From contig JAQJZZ010000012.1 of NCBI GenBank assembly GCA_030077755.1, positions 1,426,001 through 1,490,000 on the forward strand: a DNA stretch of 64,000 nucleotides. The letters run 5' to 3'. Under the pieces are notes generated by a model. The model made no database searches and was not told the DNA's origin. It saw only the letters and a list, made by a program, of their open reading frames with translations. The DNA is from Filosporella fistucella (Eukaryota; Ascomycota; Leotiomycetes; Helotiales). The position numbers were made by a program, and so were the translations under genes. Shown piece by piece: positions 35,275 to 46,402 of this stretch. Position 1 is the first letter of the stretch. Each line of letters starts with the position of its first letter.

Positions 35275-36261
35275 CTACAACCCCATCCAAACATCACCAT
35301 CCCTGTCCACCTCTCCCGCCTCCGGCATCCTGAATCCATGCTCCTCATACGGGTCACCTTGTACCCACCTCAACCCTCTCTGATACGGATTCCAGACTTG
35401 TTGTCTGTTATCCCTCGGCAAAGTCTCGCATTCCTCAAACTCATCTTCGTGGATCACGTCGCCGGTTGGCGGCATAGGCAAGAAAGGGTTGCTAGGACGA
35501 CGAGCGAAAGGATGAGGAGGGATGGTGTGTAGAACTGGGTTTTGTGTGTAGACTAGTGGGGAGCCGGAGGAAGGGTTCGTGTGTATTGGTAGGGATGGGA
35601 GAATAGGGTATGTGGTTTGTGCTCTGCTTGGACAAAAGGGCATGGTGTGTCCGTATTGGAAACAGTGTTGGCATTGAGGAATATTATTGACAGTATTTGT
35701 AGGCCAAGTTGGGGGAGCACCGAAGCCATGTGATGCGCTTTGATATTGGGGTTGGTATTGTCTTTGATACTGGGCTGGATATACTGGCTGTTGGCCCTGG
35801 GTTTGATTGTGAGATGGACATTCTTTGTCGTAGTGGGTACCAAGAGATCCGTTGCAGTGCTTACACGGCCTTGAAGGTTGCTTGCTACCTTGACTTTGGC
35901 CTTGATTTTGTCCATTGTTAATTCCCATCCTGTTAGGGTTTTGCTTATTTGTACATTTACTGGCAGCGTGATTTGGCTTACAGCCTGCGAAGGTACAAGT
36001 CGGATCTCCATTCTGACCATTATTCTGATTACCACTCTTGCGGCAATCAGCTGTCCAGTGGTTATTCTTGTTGCAATGTGTACAGAACCTTTGGTCGTTG
36101 TTGTTGTTCTGACCCCAGGTCTGGTTACCGCTGCTCTGATTTTGTTTATTGGAACGACATTCTGCTGCTTTCCCACAATTGTTACATATAATTTTTTGGG
36201 CGCCTGCGCCATTGCTACTGTTGTTACCACCATTGCGAGGACTCTTGCATTTGGATCCCAT
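35275..36261 (-). CDS. zinc-knuckle-rich protein
   Basis: Single-exon gene giving 328 aa from the ATG at 36261. An upstream in-frame extension to 36543 looks like 5' UTR (Ser/Pro/Tyr-rich translation). Five short Cys/His clusters occur: CNNCGKAAECR (~26-36), CTHCNKNNHWTADC (60-73), CTFAGCKPNHAASKC (89-103), CKHCNGSLGTHYDKEC (133-148) and CQHCFQYGHTMPFC (197-210). The second and fifth fit CX2CX4HX4C, the zinc knuckle of nucleic-acid-binding proteins. Gln/Asn/Gly-rich linkers separate them. The C-terminal ~90 residues are Pro-rich then acidic (HEDEFEECETL). Binding to single-stranded RNA or DNA is likely from the motif; the biological role is unknown. No protease, reverse transcriptase or integrase is present, so it is not a gag gene in an intact element. 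Confidence 0.72.
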   Translation of the reverse strand: MGSKCKSPRNGGNNSSNGAGAQKIICNNCGKAAECRSNKQNQSSGNQTWGQNNNNDQRFCTHCNKNNHWTADCRKSGNQNNGQNGDPTCTFAGCKPNHAASKCTNKQNPNRMGINNGQNQGQSQGSKQPSRPCKHCNGSLGTHYDKECPSHNQTQGQQPVYPAQYQRQYQPQYQSASHGFGAPPTWPTNTVNNIPQCQHCFQYGHTMPFCPSRAQTTYPILPSLPIHTNPSSGSPLVYTQNPVLHTIPPHPFARRPSNPFLPMPPTGDVIHEDEFEECETLPRDNRQQVWNPYQRGLRWVQGDPYEEHGFRMPEAGEVDRDGDVWMGL

Positions 36262-38357
36262 TGTGAAGAGTGGTGTGTGGTAAGGAAGTATATATGCCAG
36301 ATATATGTTGAAGTGAAAAGAGGGTGGAGGTGGAAGGAAAGTGGCTGAGATTTTAGAAGCAAGGAATGGATGTGTTCTGTGGGAGTAATAACAGCGGGGT
36401 CTGTTGATCATTATATAAGGGTGATAAAGACGATTGTTCTCTTTCGAGGACGAAGTGCTTTGTGATGAGCCTTTGAGAGCGGAGGATGTGCTGATAAAGG
36501 GCGGCGAAGGGAGAACAATGGCCCTATTGTCAAGATATACCACACTTCATAAACCTGTTAATCAGACTCTTGACTCCCTTTGTACGTGAAAACAATACAA
36601 TAGAGCATTGTATCTCCGGGTCAATATCGAAATCCTTGACGAAATATGGTGACATCATGTGACCTGCCTGAATGAATAGAATAGCTACTTGCTCTGATCA
36701 AAGCAAGTCAGCTCTTCTGATTGACTGTAATGGATAGGGAAGGAAGCTTGGTGTAGCTTGTTGCAGGAAACAAATGGCATCAGCTTTCACCTAGAGGTCC
36801 AACTCCATGCTGTGTTTAGCACTCCAACAGTAGGCGAACCATAGTGTGCACACTTGAGAGAACAGAGGAAGAGAAGCAACAACTAGGGTTTCTAGCGGTT
36901 TTGGAACTCAAATCAGATACCATAGTCAGATTCTTAATAATCAAAAACTTCGGACAGCTCTTTGTCTACCCCACAAGTCCATGCGTTGAGAGGCGATCCC
37001 ACTTAGCTCCTTTGATCGAGAACAAAGGAAAACGCTAAAATTAGATCTGATAACAAAGAAAGTAAAACATCGGCCATAATCCAAGACATTGGACGTAATG
37101 GTGTATTGAAGTCCTTCTGAATCATTGGTAACAGGAGACAGAGGGAAGTAGGGAATATCATGTGATGGAGTTTTGAGTGATTTGACGACACTGAAAATCT
37201 CTTGCTACTTATGGCGAGTTGATGGAAAACAAAAATGGACTATAATAGAGGACGAGTATAGATATATAAAGAGTACTAAACTGATAGGAAATTTCGGAAT
37301 GTCCTAGCATGTCACGAAGAGCAACTATTAACTTCAACGTACTCTCAATGTTTTTACCACCCTTTGATCACATCGCCTAAATCAAGCCAGCTCAAAACCT
37401 TTCTTCTATCTCAATACATATATCATTTCTCAACCTGCTCCTTTTTCTACAATTTTATTCTTCTCTCTATTACTCGGCCTTAAACATATTAGCAGCGACC
37501 AGATATCCCAAGAGCGTGACTTACCCTGAGGTTAAGACCTAGGAGCTGGCTTTGGATGAAGATCTGGTTTTTATTTTTGATTTAGATTTGGAGTAAATGG
37601 ACTTTGGTCCTGTTTTGAGGCGGAAGGTTGAAAAGAGTGAGGGGATGAGAAACCCATTTTTGTGATGGCTTTGGGGTTTTGGGTAGATGAAAGGATGGAT
37701 ATATATGATGAGGTAACGTCCATCCTTGCGTGCCGAGACGAACCCTGTTACGAGACAAACCCTAGGTACTTCGAGTTCAAGTAACTTAAAATCCGTGTAA
37801 AATTCTCTATTTATCTTTATTTCATATGTTTATATACCAACCTCGAACACTTCTGACCTATCAATTCCGAAGATTATAACCACGTCGTCGCGGCCAAATT
37901 GAATATATATAGGGCTTTCCTTTGACACTATAATAAGGACCTTCGACTTGCAATACCACCCATTAAGTTTTTCCATCTTTCAAACTCTTAAATCGATAAA
38001 ATATAAATATTTAGGTTTTATTATAATGCTAAAACGTTATTCTTAGTGTTGTGGCGGCTAGAGCGCACTTTGTCGTACGTCGTCGCCACATAGGCAGTAT
38101 TTCCTCCATCAAAGATCTGGTCAGCAGCGGTGTGATGGTAGTAATCTCCATAAACTTGTGATAAAATCCGTGCAAGTGGTGGGTCTGTCCCAGCATCCTC
38201 AGAAGCAGAAAGTGGCCCATTGCAGCAGTTCCTCTATCTGCAACCATGGACCCATAAACACCACTCACAACATCTTGCTACTCTTCAACCACGTCCACAA
38301 ATAGTCGTCAATAAAAGCCCTACTCACGCTCGTTCACTCACTGGCCCTCCTGAAACG
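36262..38357. other. divergent intergenic region with AT-rich end
   Basis: This lies between the zinc-knuckle gene (minus) and the HET gene (plus). The stretch 37740-38040 is AT-rich. An in-frame extension of the HET gene from 38220 to 38358 is open but looks like 5' UTR. No other gene was recognised. Confidence 0.45.
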
Positions 38358-40381
38358 ATGCTCTGTACCACCTGTACCCTAATGTTCGCAAACCCTCGCC
38401 CCACTATCGAACAGAACCACCAGCCCACCCTTCAAACTCTCGAGGAAGCAGCATCAGAATTTTGCACAATCTGTGCAGTGCTATGGACCGGACTTTGCCG
38501 TCACAATTGGCCACTAACACCGAGCCCTACAGCAACATCACTTTCGCTGCAGCCTGTCTCAGAGTATCGAATCCAGGGGCGATCGGAATCGGAACAGTCG
38601 TTCAGCTTAGATTTCGCTGTGAACGCCAACGGAGTCGGGACGACAGGAGTGCAGGGCGAGTTGGGCGTCGTAGAGCGATTTTTGCTGACTAGATTGGGTG
38701 GTATGTACACTTCTTACGTTCAAGAGAAGCAAGTATTGGGAACTACTGAAGCTGCCATCTAGAAGCTGAACCTCTACTGGCATACACACCACGCGAAACC
38801 CTCGACGTTACAACTTTTCAATCTCTCGCACAATACTGGTTATCCTGCTGCCTCTCCACGCACTCAAAATGTCACTGCCTTAGCCTATCGCATTCTCGAC
38901 TTTTCACTCCCACACGCCTTGTTCGCATCGGGACACCAACACATGATCAAATCCAAGTAGTTACTCATCCTTATTCCGATTTCACTCCTAATTCAATTCC
39001 TTATGTCACTCTCAGCCATTGCTGGGGTTCTATACCCATCTTCAAGTTGACATCCACATCCCACTATGATCTGCTATCTGGAGTTCAAGTTTCGCGCCTT
39101 AGCAAAACATTCCAAGATTCAATTGCGGTGACAAGAGCTCTAGGCTACGAGTTTATTTGGATAGACTCCTTGTGCATAATTCAGGATTCGAAAGATGATT
39201 GGAACCATGAAGCACCACTGATGCAGAGCGTTTATCGTGGAGCGGTATTCAATATTGCGGCGACTGCCAGTCCGAATGGTCATGGAGGCTTGTTTCGATC
39301 GCGAGAAGTGCCGCCTATCGAGCGAACCCTGGTCAGATCTACCTGGGAAGATGGAAGTAGTCAAGTCTATCAAATATATCACAAGGACTTCTGGCGCAGC
39401 GCTTTCGAGGGACAACCGTTGATGGAACGCGGTTGGGTTGTGCAAGAATTGCTGTTGGCGCCTAGAATACTGCATTTTAACAAGGGTCAGATGTTTTGGC
39501 AATGCTACGGAGCTACGTCATGCGAGGCGTACCCAGAAGGTGTTCCTGTCGAAGTTTCCGGTGGGAGTGTATCTCGAAATGATATCTTAGGTATTCTGGT
39601 TAACGATGACTCGTCCTCTAATACGAAGGAGCTAGCCTTACAATTTTGGTCCCAAGTCGTCAAGCAGTACACGACATGCAAACTAAGCTGCCCAGGAGAC
39701 AAACTCATAGCCGTAGCCGGCATCGCTAGAATTATCCAAGAAGCTATCGGCGACGAATACTGCGCAGGACTATGGGTACAATCCTTCCCGACCCAGCTCC
39801 TTTGGCTGAGCAGCTCTGACAAGCCTCAACCGCGGCCCTACCGAGCCCCATCTTGGTCGTGGGCAAGCGTAGACACTATGGTGACGATGTACAACTATGA
39901 AAAGACCTCGTTAGAAGACGTTAAGATACTTGTCAACATCATAAGTAACGATGTCGAGACTGGTACTCATGACGCATTCTCAGAGGTGGTGAGTGGCATT
40001 ATTCGACTCTCAGGATACCTTTTTACTGTGGTGCTACAACCATCGCAGAAGTATAGGTGGAGTGTTTCATTGAATGGAAGGGAGTACAGTACGCCGGCGG
40101 TACAGATTTTACTTGATTACCAGCCTCCATCCCTTGAACTTCATTGTCTGCCTATTTTAGTCGATCTCCACCAGTATCCAAGATCCTGGTCGATTTCCTG
40201 TCTCCTACTTGTGCCAACCGGAGCAACAAAGGGACAGTTCATGCGATGCGGGACATTGTTCGCTTTCGAATCAGCGTTTGGCATGTCAGACTGGACTGGG
40301 TACAAATCGATTGATAGTCACAAGTGGCTAGAATATGAAGCTGTGCAAAGCATTGGCGTGTACAGGATCTCCATCATATAA
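38358..40381 (+). CDS. HET-domain protein
   Basis: Two exons, 38358-38700 and 38763-40381, give 653 aa. The intron has GTATGT and TCTAG ends, and its removal joins the frames exactly. The start MLCTTCTLMF is typical of this family; the longer open frame from 38220 is likely leader. The HET domain spans roughly residues 193-345 with YVTLSHCWG, FIWIDSLCIIQDS, DW, YRGAVFNIAATAS and RGWVVQELLLAPRILHF, then FWQCY. HET domains trigger heterokaryon-incompatibility cell death in some fungal proteins. Most family members have no known partner. The C-terminal ~300 residues (PYRAPSWSWASVD) are usual for the family. It is flanked by AT-rich DNA. Confidence 0.93.
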
Positions 40382-41785
40382 AGCATGTCTGGGAAAGGTC
40401 ACTCGTCTGCCAACAATTCGATAATTTGAACGTCTTTAACTTTCTTGATAGCCTTTTCTATGGGTTCTTAGAGAATTTGTCTCGGCGCCTGCTATCGAAC
40501 GCAATGGCAGTTGAGTCTCATGGTGATGCTCATACACTTAATGACACAAGCAAACAGAATTTAGAAAGGCACATACTGAAGCTCACCAAAGCTGGTCAAG
40601 ATAGAGGCAGACTGGCCCAAGTAAAGGAGGAGGATCTCGCTCGTACTCTCCCTTACTCTCTTCTTCTCGTCTACTCCGTGCCTCGTATATCCGTGTGACC
40701 CGAATCACTGAGTTCGTCAAGCTTCCGACTTTTCACTTCTCTATCCATTGTACTCCGGCATTGCGATGGTGCTGTAGAACAACACGAGTGACGGCGCCCA
40801 AGTGCCAGTATGCTGATAGAATGTCCGAGAAACAAGCTGTTAATTTACACACATGACTAAGCCTGAGAATCATGTCCGTAGATATAGCGAACCCGGGCGT
40901 GAATATAGTAAATATTAACTCGTCCACACAAGTTACTGTGACCGAAACTTTATTGACCCTCTTATTGCACCGGCGAAACTCCTGGACTGTCTCTTTTCTC
41001 TCTCTGGGTGTCTTTAATTTAGAGCTATATTATTTTATAATAGAACAAAAATATTATAATACAAAAAATATAAATTTTTCTCGTGATACAATACGTCTAC
41101 CAAAATATTACCGATCCCAAGTATATATCGCCCTTCCTCATACCCTCTGTCCTTAACCTTCTCCTATTAGAGAACTGCCCCGCTTTTGATGGAGACAAGA
41201 AGGGAGACTTAGGAGTTTGGTAGGAGGTGTGTTTGTTTGGAAGAGGGTAGGAGAGATATTGGATTCTAGAGGTAGAGGGTTTGGTGAACGGGGAGATTTA
41301 CAATATTGCTCGTACGATAGTTGCGGATGTTGACCGCGATAATAGGGAAGGGAACGGACGATTTGAATCAAGTGGCTACTTCCGTCGGTAGTATAATAAT
41401 TTTTAGCTATTACCCGCGATAATAAGGAATATATTTATTATATAATAAATAAAGGTACCTTTACGTATACTTTAAGGGTAAAATATAATATAAAGAAGGA
41501 AACGGATATTCTTGCCAAGTAGATTTTTTAGGTATTAGTAAAACTTTAAAAAGTTATAGATATTATTAATATTAAAATGGGATAATACAAATAATATATT
41601 AGTATAAGTTAGTTATTAGAATTTATAAGAGAATTTAATAAGTAGAATTGTAGATAATGACACAGGAGTTTAAGTACTTGTTTTTATTCTTTCTAGTCTA
41701 AGGATATTTCACATTCTCTAAAAACTCCTCATACCTCTATACTTACCAAACCCCTCCAATCCCCCCCCTGCCTACAACCTTCCTC
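40382..41785. other. intergenic with AT-rich island
   Basis: The first ~500 bp are the 3' flank of the HET gene. The section from about 41020 to 41700 is very AT-rich and contains no plausible gene; it is listed separately. Confidence 0.5.
41020..41700. other. AT-rich island, possible RIP-decayed repeat
   Basis: Long runs of A/T (for example near 41028-41075 and 41390-41650) interrupt otherwise mixed-base DNA. The phrase CCGCGATAATA(G/A)GGAA occurs twice, about 80 bp apart, near 41335 and 41415, within the transition into the AT-rich part. This fits repeat DNA mutated by C-to-T change in CpA context, but no parent element can be recognised in this window. Confidence 0.45.
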
Positions 41786-42100
41786 TCACTTCCTACTCTC
41801 CAACCCCTTCACCCTCCCCCACCCTCCCCCACCATCCAAAAACCTCCCTCTCTCCCACCTCTTCTTAACCCAAGCCCTGACACCACAAATAAACCTCGTA
41901 CAATCTCTAGAATAGATGAATACTTCTCTATGATTGGAACATGGTTTCCCATGCTGGTGCATTGAGGAGGGCAGAAAGCGACGGAGAGAGAGAAAAGAGG
42001 GAGGTGCTGAGTGAGAAAAGGGACATGGGTAGAATGAGGTTGGGGTGCAAGAGCAGGAATTGGGGATGCGGATGTGGATGGTTGTATATGTTATACACAT
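41786..42100 (-). CDS. small Cys-containing protein of unknown function
   Basis: Open frame of 104 aa beginning MCITYTTIHIRIP. Cysteines fall in CSC, PCPFSH, PCSNHRE and CTRFIC settings. The MC-I-xxxY start and the later CxNHRE motif recall a family of small fungal proteins with spaced Cys residues that I have seen in relatives; the recollection is loose. The C-terminus is Arg/Gly/Trp-rich. No signal peptide is evident. The frame extends upstream to 42328 without a better start. It could be chance. Confidence 0.4.
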   Translation of the reverse strand: MCITYTTIHIRIPNSCSCTPTSFYPCPFSHSAPPSFLSLRRFLPSSMHQHGKPCSNHREVFIYSRDCTRFICGVRAWVKKRWERGRFLDGGGGWGRVKGLESRK

Positions 42101-42446
42101 TTTCAAGTTGGAGGGGGATGAGCAGGATTGGGACAGGGTGTGGAAGAGGCTAAGGAGATAATGGTATTGTGATTCTTTTGTCGAATGAATGATGGAAGAT
42201 AAACGGATTGTATACTCTTTGTTTAGATGAGAGACAAGGAGATCGGAAATGCTTGCTTTATTGCAGACAATGCCTTTCTTGTTGCGAAATGTCTTTCGTA
42301 GAACAATCGCGTTGGAGGCGAAAGGCAATATATAACCCTCAACGAACTATGAAAGATGGAAGTAAAGCAGTCTTCGCTCAGGTAGCGTTCGAAGATAGAG
42401 GGTTAGCACAGCAAGTTCTTTCTTTATAGTATACTTCATTCTGAAA
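42101..42446. promoter_or_regulatory. upstream region of two divergent genes
   Basis: About 345 bp lie between the small minus-strand gene and the plus-strand gene at 42447. No operator was recognised. Confidence 0.35.
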
Positions 42447-43427
42447 ATGTCCTCGATTTCGCACGCTGAGCTAATGTCCAGCGTCACTATGACCCTCCGC
42501 GCAGCCGACGACCTCTTCGCCCGCATCGAGGAAGGCTACAAATCATCCTCATCCTCAAACTCAAGCATCAGCTTCCTGTCTCTCTCAAAGGAACCCGAAG
42601 AGCGTCACATCAAAAATAAAGAATATGCTTATTACAGCAAATTAGAGCACTTTGATCGCTTGTACGCAGCTACCCAACGCAGGTTGAAAACGGAGGAACC
42701 AGAGCCTGTCTCGAAGAATTGGGAATTATTCCAGGGAGTTAGACATTATCGTAAGGCGAGGACTGTGTTTGATCTCCATGCAGCAGGGGAATTCAGGAAT
42801 CCATTTCTGGAAGATCGATACATTCCCACAGCTGAAAATGTTTCCCTGGGAAGTTCAAGCCAACGACTTGATTTTGTCAAACATCTGGAAAGTATGGCGC
42901 TGGAACGAATATTCAATAAAGCAGCTTTAGAGCACTTCTCTGTCCTTGACGTAGAAAGTCTACTCGCTGACCCTGGTTTCGAAATGGAGGACCATGACGA
43001 TCTGAAATCAGAGCCAGCCTTTTTCGTACTCCGTCCTCATGAATGGAATGTAGAATGCGGATGCGTACACTGCGAACGAACTAATCACCCACTTGAAAAT
43101 TTTGACGTTCCGCACGATTTGAAATGGTGTTCTTGTCTGGGATGTATTTCTCAGCGGAAAATCAATGAGCGGAAAGCAAAGGAGAGGGGAGAGGAAGAGT
43201 TGAATAAGCAGACTAGAGGGGTGTGGAGGAATCTGCTGCAGAGATTGAAGGTTTGGGAAGGGGAGACCAAGAAGAAGGAACAGGGAAGTGAAAGTAAGAC
43301 TATTCCAAACCATGAGGCAGTAGCACCTGTGAGGAGTGCCCCGCCTTTTGAGAGGGTTTCACCTATGAGTGCTTTTGCTCAAAGACTGAGGAGCTCGAAT
43401 GAATGGGAGATCACGCAGGCGAGTTAA
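42447..43427 (+). CDS. conserved-looking protein of unknown function
   Basis: Single-exon gene of 326 aa. The N-terminal part is helical and Ser-rich. In the middle, two spaced clusters, ECGCVHC (~207-213) and WCSCLGC (~232-238), have the same C-x-C-x2-C pattern and are joined by a short linker (NHPLENFDVPHD). Together they could bind one zinc ion. The C-terminal third is basic and charged (RKINERKAKERGEE, KVWEGETKKKEQ). I do not recognise the family. Codon use and lack of stops over ~1 kb support a real gene. Confidence 0.7.
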   Translation: MSSISHAELMSSVTMTLRAADDLFARIEEGYKSSSSSNSSISFLSLSKEPEERHIKNKEYAYYSKLEHFDRLYAATQRRLKTEEPEPVSKNWELFQGVRHYRKARTVFDLHAAGEFRNPFLEDRYIPTAENVSLGSSSQRLDFVKHLESMALERIFNKAALEHFSVLDVESLLADPGFEMEDHDDLKSEPAFFVLRPHEWNVECGCVHCERTNHPLENFDVPHDLKWCSCLGCISQRKINERKAKERGEEELNKQTRGVWRNLLQRLKVWEGETKKKEQGSESKTIPNHEAVAPVRSAPPFERVSPMSAFAQRLRSSNEWEITQAS

Positions 43428-45311
43428 GGACAACTGTGGTGAAGCCAGGCGGCTGAACAGCAGTTGAGATGAGCTCCTGGCTGGAACAGGAGTGTAGATG
43501 GCGATAAAAGCACTTTCAACGATGACAAAGAAAAATTCCTGTGAATGCAAATTCTGAAGAGTATCGGGCAGTGACAAAGATCTATGTGTGCTTGACGAGG
43601 GGCCAGTATATATCTACAATGGTATCCCAAATGGTGGTACTAGGTTAGCCCGAAACGGTTTATTCCTCTGAGTGAGTATAGCCTGGCTAACGAAACTTCC
43701 TTCGTATAGCTCTAGCCAGTGTGCAAACGATATCACCAAAATGCTGCGCTAGGAACGTGGAAGACCATTTACTTGAGCCAATGTGGGACCGCCATCCAAG
43801 CTTGAAATTACCACGATTCGTTTCAAGTCAACGCAGCAAGCAACGAAGCTCTCATAAAGCGAGAGCTTCAACTAGACACAGGCTTCTTGTCGCCCTTGAA
43901 GAGACATAACCAGGGCAACTGAACTTGAAATTGCTCAAATTTCTTGAAACTAGGCGATAACGACTTGCCGGATGCCTATGAAACATCAAAGCTCGCCCAA
44001 AAACTTTTAGACAGCAGAACCTGATAAATAATTGTTAAGAGCTGAATACTAATTACAGACAATGCCGTTAGCAGAATGTTGGGAAGCCGGATCATCCTAA
44101 CGCGGGACCATTTAAGTGTCTGCAATCTTGGGAACATCTTCTCACTGTCGCCAAGTTAAAACAACGGATTCTTCCAAAATGATGACACTCTCCCACAGAA
44201 ATAAAAATAGCTCCATATGTTGTGATGGCTGTCCAGGCAACATAGTCAACTAGACTTAATAGCTGGGCTGCGACATATCCGCAGTGCTAGGAACAGGTAT
44301 AGCGAGTTGTATAGTGAAACACGGAAAGTATCGAGGAGAAACGTCTTGACAGTCGAAGAGCCGCATACTAGTTTTTGGCTTCCCGTGAACGTGACAAGCT
44401 GACTTGAAGATAGGTTATGCATGAACTAGTGGAGACTTGCAGCGTGATGAAGAGAAAAATAAAAAAAGAATAAAGGCAACACCTTAGTATTGTCTCAAAT
44501 TCACCCGGGCACCTACTGTTCCTGAATACCGCTCCTAGTCAACACGACTCAATCACCAATGTAGCAGATAGACCCCAAAGTGACAATATGACAATCGACG
44601 GATTCATCATGACCCCATTATCAACCGAACATCCAGGTTGGTCGGTGTCTTGTCGGTCCTTTCAACCCCACAAAGACGACTCCAGACCGTGAAGCTGTCG
44701 TGAAGTGGATACACCTGGAGTAATCGGCATAGGAAACATTTTTTCACATAGCGGAGAGGCCGCAAATATTGTGTGAAAATAATGGTGGCCAGACTTTCGC
44801 CATCGGGTCTCCTCGTAATTATGCTCGCCAAAAATGTTGACGGGCCGGAGGCGCTTAAAAGCGCAAAACAGGGGTTTCCACCCAACCAGTAGCTGAAAGG
44901 GCAATGAGGGAATTCTCAACAGAAGAAATTTATGATGGTTGAGAAGTCGGATGAAGAATTGGAAGTGTGGCGGCCGGAGAATAGCAAGTGAGCTACTCTT
45001 GGGGGTGTACGGAATAGACGTGAAAATGTTTATGAGAATCTTGCGAAACAAGAGATGGGAGATGAGATGCGCAGAGACCCGCATTGAAACCGGATTTAGA
45101 GCATCATGTGATCCGAGAGCGAGCTAAGCGGGTTAAGACGGTAAAAATTGAACCTGAGGAACACGGCTGCTGTGTAACTAAGACAAAGAGGGGCAAGCTT
45201 CACATGCAAATTAAGTTTAAGTGGGTTGCGGAGTTTTAGCTCGACATGCCGCTTGTCAAATTCACCTGGAGATGAGGAGGGACGAGGAGACACACTGGCG
45301 GGGACTGAAGG

Positions 45312-45345
45312 AAGAAGAGGAGGAGGAGGAGGAGGAGGAGGAGGT
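45312..45345. repeat. (GGA)n microsatellite
   Basis: GGAGGAGGA repeats run for about 30 bp, imperfect at the left end. Confidence 0.85.
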
Positions 45346-46105
45346 TGGAGAATATCTGGTTTTACAGAATACGAGGCTGCATAACTGAATATTTTATATC
45401 GCACCAATTTTATGTTACCCAATTACACCTTGCACAATCACAGCAATTACGCATATCTGCATGCCGTATCTGTTGAATCCCCCATGCAAATTGTCCGCAC
45501 CCATTGAGCCATGAATATTCTATGAATATACCACCTCTTGATTCTATCATTACTTCCGTCCTCACCTCACTTTTGCCTCTCACGATCAGCAAACCCCGCA
45601 CACACATAGAAACAGTTGAACTCTACTCTTCCCTCTGCACCGTCTACTGCATCCACAACGCTCTTTTCACACTTTTGATACGCTCTGCTCTCATGTTTGT
45701 GAGGTCATCGCGCACTAGGATTCAGAGACACTGCAGGGTTCAATCAAACCTGGACGCCCCAATCCCCTCCAAAACCCATAATTCAGCGAATGATGAAGCT
45801 CCAGAAAAAGCCTGGGGTCACCACCACTACAAAGCACCATCAACCAACGCCAGTTAGCGAGTCAACCCGGCCCTCCAGCAAGCAAATTGCACCGCACAAG
45901 CTCGACAAGGCAGGGAAAGCAGCGCAGTCGCTGGCCTGGGCAAAAACAGAGAAGAGCTCTTAGGTTCCGACCCGACTGCCTCCTACTTCCTCTTCTCACC
46001 TCTTTCCCTCATCTCTTCTTCTTATAAAGTCGATTCGTCGCAGAATCGCATCATCTCTACAAGCTACCTACAATCCATTGACTTGGATCATAGCAATTGA
46101 CTTCT

Positions 46106-46206
46106 GTAAGTACCCATCTAGCTATCTCACTGGCTGCACCGCGCCGACCGCGGAACAACAAGCTGATCTGATCATGTGGGGAAAGCTCAACGCTGACCAT
46201 CACCAG
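46106..46206 (+). other. probable 5' UTR intron of glycogen synthase gene
   Basis: GTAAGT begins at 46106 and a CTGACCATCACCAG branch-plus-acceptor ends at 46206, a 101-bp intron about 200 bp before the start codon. The only ATG between the leader and the start lies inside this intron, so splicing would leave an ATG-free leader. Confidence 0.6.
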
Positions 46207-46402
46207 GACGTCAGAGCTCTTTCCTACCTCAACACCTCGTCGAATCGTCAGTAGAGGAGCCGTATTCTCTTCTTTCTCGTAACTCTAGGGCCACACCTTC
46301 TTTTCAACCCAAATCCCTACTTCAGAACGTGCCCTATATCCCAAGCCACCTAATATTCCCTATCCATCACACCACCAATTGCGACAATTCCAACAAGACA
46401 TC

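Larger units (their letters stand above)
43428..46402. other. 3-kb intergenic region before glycogen synthase
   Basis: No gene was supported. A GGA-type microsatellite lies at about 45312-45345. The last ~600 bp are pyrimidine-rich and contain the promoter and leader of the glycogen synthase gene, including the leader intron listed separately. Short ORFs on either strand show no domain. Confidence 0.5.

Noticed and set aside
35275..36543. Zinc-knuckle gene as a retroelement gag
   Set aside because: No protease, reverse transcriptase, integrase or LTR can be seen around it.
38220..38357. N-terminal extension of the HET protein
   Set aside because: Family members begin near MLCTTCTLMF; the extension is His/Gln-rich without conservation signs.
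44662..45084. 140-aa minus-strand ORF upstream of glycogen synthase
   Set aside because: No domain, unusual composition and no supporting splice or start context; probably chance.
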